Assembly (NCBI RefSeq): GCF_004027225.2
Contig: NC_044278.2
Coordinates: 2,294,001 to 2,358,000 of the forward strand
From: Strigops habroptila
Taxonomy: Eukaryota > Chordata > Aves > Psittaciformes > Psittacidae
Direction of reading: 5' to 3'
Length of the DNA: 64,000 nt
Positions 24,656-33,930 of this stretch are shown piece after piece. The notes under the pieces are model-generated. The model ran no database searches, was not told the DNA's origin, and was given only the letters and a program-made list of their open reading frames with translations. Both the position numbers and the translations under genes were made by a program. The stretch's first letter is position 1, and every line of letters begins with the position of its first letter.

Positions 24656-27600
24656 AAGCATGTAATGTCTGTATCTTTGTACTAAACAAAATCACTTCCA
24701 GACTCAGTCCTTAAGTCAAGTGCTTAGGGAAGTGTAATGCAAATGAAGCAAAAGATATTATAGCTCTATTTCATGCATTATTTTTCTTCAGCCTGCTGAA
24801 AACAGAATTCTTACAATGTAGTCAATGGAAAAACTCTGCAGAGCAACATACTGCTTAGCAGGGTTTAAATGTTCTGTTCTTAGTGGGCATGATGAAGTCG
24901 ATGGAGGGTGTGAGACCCTGGTGTGGCTCTGGGATAACAGTGAAACCTTGGTGGGACTTCAGGGCAACGGAAGAATGCCTCAGACAACACTGATTGGTGA
25001 GAACTGATCTTTCCCTGCTCCCAGACATGATGTGGGATTTGGTTTCCAGTACATTTTTTTATGTTTCTGGTACATTTATGGGATGCTGCTGATGGTTTGT
25101 AATATTCTCGACTGTTTCCTTGTCACTATAAATGCAGTAGTTTATTTCAGTAGGTAGGATAGGGAGACATAGTGTAGAAATGAGTCTGAAAAATATTAAT
25201 TTTAACATAAGCACACCAGAACATGGGAAGAAGTTACAGTTAGGATGTGGTTTAGGTGTCATCTTCCTCCTACCTCTCAGTTGGTAGTTACCAGTTCTTT
25301 GAAAAGAATCAGAAAGTGACTACAGAAGTGTTTATTTAACCTTTTTGGGGTAGTGTAAGACTTGAAATGTTTTCCTGGATTTCCTAACAAAACCCAGAAA
25401 TTTCATTAATGGAATATACATTTTAGTTTGCTTTGCAAAATCAGCATACAATGGCAGAATTTTATCAAGGATAATGTCAGCTTCTCATTCCACCTTCTAT
25501 CAAGAATATATATTACAGCAAATGAGGAAATACATAGGTGGTGCAGACAAAAATGCATTCAAAGTGTTAATACAGCCAGTTTCATTGCAATCAGTAGCGG
25601 ATATGCAGAAATGGGCTTGAGAGAGTTATTTAGTGGGAGGATTGCAGGGACAGCTCTTTTATTGACTGGAGCTCTCATGGAACAAAACATTGTAAGGCAT
25701 TTGTAAGCCATGACTGTCTCTTTAGATGGTTTAGTTGTGTTAAAGGCTGGATTATGGAAACATCCTTATGTTCTTTGATGAATTAAAAAAAGATTTGCTG
25801 CCTTGGACAACAGGAAGTCATGCAGTCCAATACTAAGTGACATCTGCTATGTACTTTTACACCACTTGCAGACTGTAAAACACGTAGTGGGGATGTGTTG
25901 AAAAGGAGGCAGTTTTCAAGGTCCAAAAATATAACAGATGTTTTGGTCAGATGGTAAACTAAACATACATTTTGTTACTGGTGTCTGAGACAGCAAAGAA
26001 GACCAGAATTTATGACTTAATGAACTTTTTATACAGTAATTTGCTTAAAAACGTCCTCAGGATGCGAAGTGACATTACAAATGAATTTCATATTCCTATC
26101 ATCAAGTAATTCTGGTTTTGGTGTTTGTGAATGGATCCTCAGTTTTAACTTGACCGACCCAAGCACTTCTGTCAGATTTCCAAATTTTCTATGTATCCAG
26201 CAAATTAATTAAAATTGGGAACTTGCAGATGGTTTGTATGATTTTAATATGCATGTTGTGTTTTTATCAGCATCTTCTGCTATGTTTGGTACTTCGGTAG
26301 GGAAATGGGAACATACTCTGATTGAATGCTTTTCATATCACTAGGATATTTTTACTTCTTCGTATTAAACTATGACACTCCTTTTAGCAGTCTGGTAGAA
26401 CTTAATTTGACCATTCTAACTTAAGCTGCTTGTCTTTAATTGACAAAGCAATTGTAGAAAGCCATGAACATGTTCTCCCAGGGTTCTCTGAAATTTCAGA
26501 GAAGTAGGAGCCTGAGTATTACACAGCAAGGCTCTTAGAGAAAGCAGATGACTTCAGTTGGTTTTAATGTGCTGCCACTGCTCATGAAGGCCCTCAAATG
26601 GATAGCCTTGGTACTTTCAGCGCTGCTGTGGGAGAGTGAAGGGTTGCTATGCAGTCCATGAAGTGGCTGCTGGGGCACACTGAGGCTGTCAAAATATCCT
26701 GGATCCATGGAAAACTTCAGGAGTGGTTGCTTCCTGCTGTACAGTTTGCCAAATGTACTGGCAATCAGTGACTATAAAGGGTAAAAGATCCCAGAACTGA
26801 AAGAAAATGTGGATATTCACATAAAGCACAATTGCTAGTTTATCCTGTTATGATTCATGAAGCATAATTCAATTGCTAAAGTATTGCTGCACCATTAAAA
26901 CATCATTCCCTTGCCACATGTTAACCTTGCTGTGTCTGCCTATCATTGCCACTTTATTTCAGTTGATGAACTCAAGTTCTCCACCCTTGGCAGTAGGGAA
27001 TCTGATCTCCCCCAGCTTCCCTACAGCACATCCAGAACTCCTTAACTTAAACTGTCTTACACAGTCATATCTTCTTTTTTTACTTAGAAACAGAGAATGA
27101 GGCAGATTTATTTATTACTGTTACTTTTCATTCCAAGATCTGCTATTTATTAATCTGAACTAGGTGAGGCAAAAATCACCTTTTTATATTTTTTTAATTC
27201 CAATTGGTTTGATTAATGTATTTTCACGTCAGATTCCTCAAGTGACAGGGTACATAGAATTTTCAAAAATAAACATAAAGAATTGCTTATCAGAGCCCTG
27301 CAGGTTGATCTCTACCCTTCCCCATGGTAACACTTTTTCAGCACAGTAGCAGCCAGCAGAGTAGATAATGGGGCACTTCAGAACCTGAAAATTAGATGAT
27401 GTCTTCCATGACAAAAAAGAAAAATCTTATGGTGGAAGGATATGAAGAAAAGGGAATGAAGTTAAGTTTTGTTTGTATTTTAAAAAAGAGGCAGATGGAA
27501 TTCAATGCTAACAAGGGAGAGATGTGCGCATGAAGTTAGAGAGATAACCAAACACGTCAACCTATGCAGTTGCCTGGAAAGTGTAATGCAGAATTCTTCA

Positions 27601-27906
27601 CTCATTCAATAGGTAGGAAGTTTGTTTGGATTTATGTATTGGAAATTAGCAACTGACTAAACCAGACAGAGTCTCCTGTTTGCATTCATATAATTCCCTA
27701 GCCAGGTTATCTTGGTACGTGAGAAATTATTTCATATATATATTGACGAAGGTACTGCAGTGCCTGTATTGCCATTTCCTTTTTACAGTGGCAATATTTA
27801 CAAACAGCAATGTGAAATGAGCAGATGATTTTTTTTCTAAGCAGACAGCAAAAAAAAGCTTATGGGCAATTATATGGTGCAAACGAATAAGAGTTATTTT
27901 CTAAAA

Positions 27907-27931
27907 AAACCCCCCATAAATTGGGGGGTTT
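27907..27931. repeat. Perfect C6/G6 hairpin
   Basis: AAACCCCCC (27907-27915) and GGGGGGTTT (27923-27931) are perfect complements around a 7-base loop, giving a 9-bp stem with six G:C pairs and a T-rich 3' side. It resembles a bacterial intrinsic terminator only by chance, as nothing else here is bacterial. Confidence 0.8.
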
Positions 27932-28919
27932 CTGTTTATTTTTTTCACTTCTTTAAGTTGTCATGTATATGTACCTATTAATGAATCAACTGATACAGGG
28001 GAGAGAAGAGAGGAGAAAGATTAAAGCCTATATTTTTTAATGCAAACAGTTCTTTGACTTTTGTATCAAATCAGGGATGTTTTATGCTTGTGGAATAAAA
28101 AGATGAATGAATTTCCTCAAAAATTTCTCAATAGTGGTTGCTGATGCAGGGCAACAATGCCTCTTTTCTGATTGACAGCTACAGCACTCTAACGCTGTCT
28201 CTTATAATACAAACATCACACTGAATCTTTCACGAACAGATGTAGTCTCCTTCCCTTTATTAGCTTTCTCATCCCATATTGCGCAGTCAGTATAGGCATC
28301 ATTCCTGTCCTTTAGAAAGAAGTAGATTAGTCTATTTCCTCATGGGGGTTTGCAAAGTCCTTCAATAGACGTGACTGGAAGAGGAAGAGGCTGAAGATGG
28401 TGGCCTAAGGGAATAAACTGCTGACTTGATAAATCTTTGGGTCTTAAGAGGTCATCTCTTGATGTCTGAAAGAAAGATTGACTTACCAGCAAATATGAGC
28501 TCTCGTCTTTACAGCTTTGTGAGGGTTTTTTTTAAGTAATATGGAAAACATTTGTATATGAGATACTTACAAAATTTCTACAACTGCAGAAGCAGTGTTT
28601 TCCTCGCTCAGGTCTTATGCAATTCTTATAGGTTTATTTATTCTGTTTTACACTGTGTGCACGCTGTCCATGAGATGTGCAGGGAATTTTAATAAGTTTT
28701 TACACTAACAAATGCAGCTATGAAATACAACATGAAAAAACCTGTGATATTTTGTTACATATGACACCTCATAGACCCTAAAGAATGTAAGCGCAGTGAA
28801 CTACATATTGTTAATGAATATTCTGATGTTTCATATCCATTGTCCTGAGATGAAGAATCAGCTGGAGCTAGGAGCAGATTAAATCTAATTAATTTTCTTT
28901 TTCCTGGAGTGTTTCATAA
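27932..28919. other. Unique AT-rich noncoding DNA
   Basis: No gene, RNA or repeat recognised up to the target-site duplication of LTR 2. Confidence 0.55.
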
Positions 28920-28924
28920 CTTGT
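28920..28924. repeat. Left target-site duplication of solo LTR 2
   Basis: CTTGT directly precedes the LTR and recurs at 29493-29497. Confidence 0.88.
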
Positions 28925-29492
28925 TGTCCTGGGTTCAGCTGTAGCAGTCGTTTTTCTCCTTCTTAGTAGCAGATACAGTGCTGTGTTTTTTAACTTTCAG
29001 CCTGGGAACAACGCTGATAACACTGATGTTTTTAGTTGTTGCCAAGTAATGTTTACTCCGACCAAGGACTTTCTCAGTTGCATGCTTTGCGAGGGAGGAG
29101 GGGAAGCCGGGAGGAAGCAGAGACAGGACACCCGACCCAAAGTAGGCAAAGGGGTATTCCATACCATGGCATGTCATGCCCAGTATATAACCCGGGGGGA
29201 GTTAGCTGGAAGGCCCAGATCACTGCTCAGGTCGGGCTGGGTATCGGTGGGCAGGTGGTGAGCAATTGTATCCTCTCCCTTTGTTATTTCCCTTATCGTT
29301 ATTATTATTGGTGGTAGCAGTAGTGGTTTTGTATTATACCTTAGTTACTGGACTGCTCTTATCTCAACCTGTAGGAGTTACATTCTTCTGATTCTCCTCC
29401 CCATCTCTCCGGGAGCAGGGGAAGGAACAAGTGGGGGGAGTAAGCAAGCGGCTGCGTGGTTCCGAGTTACCGACTGGGCTCAAACCACGACA
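28925..29492 (+). mobile_element. Solo LTR 2, same family and orientation as LTR 1
   Basis: This 568-bp LTR starts TGTCCTGGGTTC and ends AAACCACGACA, and it is flanked by the 5-bp duplication CTTGT. It shares block order with the LTR at 3971-4609 but differs by substitutions and deletions, chiefly a missing segment between GAGCAATTGTAT and the TTATTATT stretch. It keeps a clean TATA box but lacks the ATTAAA signal of the first copy. There is no internal retroviral sequence and no partner LTR, so it is a solo LTR that cannot be dated by comparing its two ends. Frames of 80-93 codons across it are shadows. Confidence 0.9.
29184..29190 (+). promoter_or_regulatory. TATA box of LTR 2
   Basis: TATATAA follows GTCATGCCCAG at the position where the LTR core promoter is expected. 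The corresponding site in the first LTR is CATAGAAA. The intact motif is seen; activity is not known. Confidence 0.6.
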
Positions 29493-29497
29493 CTTGT
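29493..29497. repeat. Right target-site duplication of solo LTR 2
   Basis: CTTGT, identical to 28920-28924, directly follows the CA end of the LTR. Confidence 0.88.
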
Positions 29498-32487
29498 TAA
29501 GTTTTACTCTGTCGCAGGAGAAACTGCATATTTTTTGCAGGGAATTGTCCACAAACATGTAGCTTTTACCACTGCTTACTACTGGTAGATTCTAAAATCT
29601 CATAGCCAGACCCTTAGTAATGTAAATTGAGGAGGTTCATCAGGAGTCTACAGAACACTTTGTGTTTGAAAAAAAAAAAAATTATTTTATTTTTTGTAAC
29701 TCTATTATATAAATATGAGCTGCAGACAAAGAAGTATAATCTACACATCTTTGGACTGTGATTTAAGAACAATTCATTTCCCAGCTACCCAGACCACCCT
29801 GTTGTGACACTGTCTGTGGATGGTTAAGTGCCTGGGTTAGGACATAGGGTTCCAAAGAAGGTCTGCCTTGATGGATGTCCTGTGCTCATTATATAGTAGA
29901 TTATGTTTTCTAGATATCTTTTGTTTCTGTAACTTGCTGTTGGCAAATTTCCTGCTGCTGATTTGTACTCAGAGTCCACAAAAAGCACTGGGTACTTCTG
30001 GGTACTTTTGTGAGAGCAGAAGGCTCTCTAGACTGTGGAAGGAGTCTGAAAGTACCTTTGTAACTTGGGAAGAATAGTGAAGTGCTGCTTTTTCATGTGA
30101 CATGCTCAAACTCTCATAAATAGTAGGTGAGCAGGAAGTTTAGATTCCTATGTAAATTCAGGCAATTTTTGGAGCTGATCTTGACTTCAATTTGATACTT
30201 GGGGAAAAATGCAGATGTTCCAGATGTGGACCATAGTTTTCTGGAAGCATGACAGGTCTATGAACAGAATTTGTGACCTACCTCCGTTGTTAAAAGATTT
30301 TTCTTAATTCCTTATTGTTAGGGTGTTGTATCAGGAGTGGATTGGTATTTTTAAATAACAGCTGTCAGGACAAGCAGTTGTATACAGTTCTGTTTTGGTT
30401 CTTTGAAACATCTCTCTCCTGAGAGCTCTATAATCTAAGTCCAGATTGCTGCTGTCCTCCACTGACAGGCTGGCAGAAAAGTATTGATCCATCATGGGAG
30501 GATGTGATGAAGTGACAACAGCAGGGACTTTTATTTGCTCATCTCAGAAAGAAAGTACCAGAAAGCAGTGTTAGCTAATCATCTCCCATGCTTAAGGAGG
30601 AAAAGGATGTGAAAAGAACAATGGGAAGAATGTGCCTGATTATTGCTTCCATTACTACTTGGGAAAGAGTGTGTTGGCATTAAAGTTGGCTTGCTGAGAG
30701 TAAACCCACTACAATTTGTTGCAGTCTTATGATCATATGAAACAGGATTGAAAGAAGCACTTGGGGGCTACCCATGCAATCCCAACCAACTGTAAAAGAG
30801 GTGTTTTGTCCAAAGGGTCCACAGGACATCTTGCCCACCACTTGAGAGAGGCTACAAAACATTGCAAATGTTTAGGGAAAATGTACACTGTGGAAAAAAA
30901 AAGAAGGAAAACAATCACAACTATACACAGGAAGATGCTGCTTTTTATGATTGGAAAAAGTACAGAGTGAATAAAAAGGGAGAGGAGTGTTTGGGAGCAT
31001 TAGCAAAAGTCAACATTGAATAAAACCACTTGTTTCTACAAAGCTTTTGGCAGAAAACAGGTTTATGCCTTTTTTTTTTTAGAAGAAAAGAAGAATAGCA
31101 AAATTAATTTGTAATAGGAATGTATATGATTCACAAGTGCAATCTGTATTTTTTGATCAATAGTTCATTGTGCTTTGCATACACTGCCAAAGAAATCAAA
31201 CAAGTATAATGTCTCCAAAAAACCAAATTGTTACATTTAGGAGAACAGAGGTGCATGGAGAGAAAACAAAAAAAATCCATTTGTATTCCGCAGGTGTATT
31301 TGAATTCTAGTCCATACACCTGAAAAGCAATTGTTCTGATACCTGGACATTGACTTTCACATTTTATTTTACACTGTGTTATGCCATGCCCTGTTGGGTT
31401 CCAGTACTGTGATGCTCTGCTGGATTGCTGCATTCAGACAGACTGTAGCGAAGTCAGCCAGCTAAGAACAAATTCTAAAATTGGGGCAAAAGTGAATAAT
31501 ATTAAATTGGAAACTAAGGTTTATAACATGTTTATTTTTGGAAAAGTAAACCCACAAAATGTTGCTGGCTGGGGTAGCACAGGCTGGGATCAGGACGTAA
31601 AAGTAACACTATGGCACAAAAGCACTGCATGAACTGCATGTTTTTCTAGGTTTTTGTTCCACTTTCTTCGTAAAAATGTTTTTGGCTGTAAAATATCTTG
31701 TTCTCTCTTTCCTGAGGAGCACTTCTGAAATACAAGGAGAGATACTTGTCACAACTTGATATTGTTTTATACACAAATCCATTTTACTAGGCAATATAAA
31801 GCATCTCGTCAGCCGTCACCAAATAACAACATACTGTCTGTGATATATGAAAATTATGGAAGTTTTGTCTGCTTAATCCCAGATACATCCTTAACTATTA
31901 ATTATACTTTATTTGTAGGCTAGTTGCCATCTTTATGACTCTAGCATCTCAGTTGCTGGAGTCTGGTCTTCACTGAGCTTACACTGATTTTTAAGAAAAT
32001 TTTAAGAACTAGGCTGTTGTTAGGGGCACAGCAATGAAACAGAAAAACAGAACACAGGTCATTCTCCAGTAACACTCTTGACTGGTCATCTCAGTTTTGT
32101 ACTTCTGAAACTTATTCTCCATATCTAACGTTTCTCAGCTGTGTTATAATTTTGTTGGTAATAATTTTTTGGTAATAAGAGTAGCTGTGCCATAAAAATG
32201 GCTCAGGAAGATTGTATTAGGTAGCTACATAAACTACTAGTAACTACCATTACTACAATATACTAGGAATATACTCAAACTGAAGAATGTATTTTGAAAA
32301 TTATAGTCTCAATTAAACAAAGAATGATTAGTCATTCACTTGCCTGCTGATTTCCTAATGACTGTGCTGCTATCAGTGTGGATAGTCGCTCCCTTCCTTG
32401 CAGCCTCTGACTTTGACAAGAAAATGTTTTCCTAGTTGGCAGCATGGATGCTTTTAATTGACACACACAGGAGTTAAAAGAAACAAC
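29498..32487. other. Unique AT-rich noncoding DNA
   Basis: No gene, RNA gene or mobile element recognised. A/T homopolymer-rich runs lie near 29669-29695, 30893-30902 and 31070-31081. The longest frame is 100 codons and unsupported. Confidence 0.55.
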
Positions 32488-32970
32488 AGGAGAGGAGAGG
32501 AGAGGAGAGGAGAGGAGAGGAGAGGAGAGGAGAGGAGAGGAGAGGAGAGGAGAGGAGAGGAGAGGAAGGGAAAGGGAAAGGGAAAGGGAAAGGGAAAGGG
32601 AAAGGGAAAGGGAAGGGAAGGGGAAGGGGAAGGGGAAGGGAAGGGAAGGGAATGGAGGAAAGGAAAGGAAAGGAAAGGAAAGGAAAGGAAAGGAAAGGAA
32701 AGGAAAGGAAAGGAAAGGAAAGGAAAGGAAAGGGAAAGGAAAGGAAAGGAAAGGAAAGGAAAGGAAAGGAAAGGAAAGGAAAGGAAAGGAAAGGGAAAGG
32801 AAAGGAAAGGAAAGGAAAGGAAAGGAAAGGAAAGGAAAGGAAAGGAAAGGAAAGGAAAGGAAAGGAAAGGAAAGGAAAGGAAAGGAAAGGAAAGGAAAGG
32901 AAAGGAAAGGAAAGGAAAGGAAAGGAAAGGAAAGGAAAGGAAAGGAAAGGAAAGGAAAGGAAAGGAAAGG
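32488..32970 (+). repeat. Composite purine satellite: GGAGA, GGGAAA, GGGGAA and GGAAA blocks
   Basis: A 483-base tract is all purine on the plus strand except for a single T at 32653. Block 1 is (GGAGA)15 at 32489-32563. Block 2 is (GGGAAA)n, passing into GGGAA/GGGGAA, at 32568-32652. Block 3 is (GGAAA)n from 32657, with GGGAAA interruptions near 32733 and 32793, ending in 35 uninterrupted units at 32796-32970. Frames of 108-222 codons cross it on both strands, giving Lys-Gly-Glu-Arg or Leu-Ser-Phe-Pro repeats; they are artefacts of period-5 sequence. The length in the assembly may be unreliable, because such tracts collapse easily. Confidence 0.95.
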
Positions 32971-33359
32971 CAGCATAAAAGTGTGGCAACAAGGCAGCAA
33001 ATAGTAGCGTCTATATTAGACTAGTAGTAGCCTAATAATTCTGATCACTAATTTCTTAACATAGATTCACACTGAGGAATAAGTAGTAAATCCTTATATA
33101 TCCACCAATGGTTTTTAGTTAGTGTGATTTTTGACACATTAAAAAAAGATAATAAGCCATTAAGTTGTTCTCTTTTTTCAAATCCTAATCTTTGCTTAGT
33201 TTTCCAGATAGCAGGAAAATGCAATGTCAGCTTAAAAAAGCCTGAAACAAGAAGTGAGAAAGGGACAAAAAAGCAGTATTCAGCATGCTCAATTGAAGAA
33301 TGGTTTTGTATATGACTACTTTACATCCTCTCTTTGAAAGGTAAGAGAATCTAACTATG
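32971..33359. other. Unique noncoding DNA
   Basis: No gene or repeat seen. A 63-codon frame at 33124-33315 is unsupported. Confidence 0.5.
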
Positions 33360-33930
33360 TTCCTTCTGTGGAAAGTTATGAAAAATGTATTTTAAGGGAG
33401 ACTTTTAGGAAACTCTATTTTAATGCTGTTAAAACTTTAACTTTCTGTGAAACAGCCTGGAATGTTGATTTTGAAATTTGCTTTAGGGAAGTGCAGCATT
33501 TTCTGAGAAAACTAGCCTCAAAGTAGGAAAAAATTGATTCTGTAATGATAGCCTTTTACTACTACTTTGTTTCTGTGGCACTAAATGGTTGATGTAGATA
33601 TAAGCATTCAATCTGATGCTGTTGCAGCAGAATGAAATTTGATCAATATATCATTATTGATCAGTTTCTTTCTGATTGGCCTAGCAAATCTGTATGTTAT
33701 TTCTAGCCTCACACAGCCAATCTAGCCCATCCAGAGTTAATCTAAATAAATATTTGTGTCTACTAACAGACAAGGTTAAAAAACAAGTAGATAATATAAA
33801 ACCAAGCTGAACAATAACATAATTGCATATTTGCATATATCAAAGCATTTAATATGTGCTTAAAATCAGGCATGAAATTAAAATCACACTTAAATCTAGA
33901 CATGCAATAAAAGTACTTTGCTTAGTCACA
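33360..33930. promoter_or_regulatory. Candidate conserved noncoding element
   Basis: Unique sequence without simple repeats, rich in homeodomain, POU and ONECUT-like words. Examples are the inverted TGATCAATA pair at 33640-33663, ATTTGCATAT near 33829-33838 (an octamer-like ATTTGCAT) and several TTAAA/ATTA cores. There is no useful open frame. The enhancer reading is inference and depends on cross-species alignment. Confidence 0.27.
33640..33663. repeat. Inverted pair of GATCAATA motifs
   Basis: TGATCAATA (33640-33648) and TATTGATCA (33655-33663) are perfect complements with a 6-base spacer. ATCAATA is close to the ONECUT/HNF6 consensus as I know it. A paired site is therefore plausible but unproven. 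Confidence 0.6.

Larger units (their letters stand above)
22299..27906. other. Unique AT-rich noncoding DNA
   Basis: About 5.6 kb without a recognised gene, RNA gene or mobile element. It includes small simple repeats (listed separately) and a slightly GC-richer piece at about 26560-26760 that I cannot classify. The longest frames (92-110 codons) have no recognisable domain. Confidence 0.55.

Noticed and set aside
27907..27931. Hairpin plus T-rich flank as a Rho-independent terminator
   Set aside because: All other evidence (CR1, avian LTRs, microsatellites) says vertebrate nuclear DNA, where this signal has no such role.
29036..29317. 93-codon frame inside LTR 2 (also 28983-29261 and 4222-4519 in LTR regions)
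   Set aside because: These run through LTR regulatory sequence. LTRs of this type encode no protein, and the frames are not kept between the two copies.
32332..33024. Frames of 108-222 codons encoding Leu-Ser-Phe-Pro or Lys-Gly-Glu-Arg repeats
   Set aside because: They exist only because the period-5 and period-6 purine tract has no stop codons. Frames are open on both strands at once, which indicates low-complexity sequence and not a gene.
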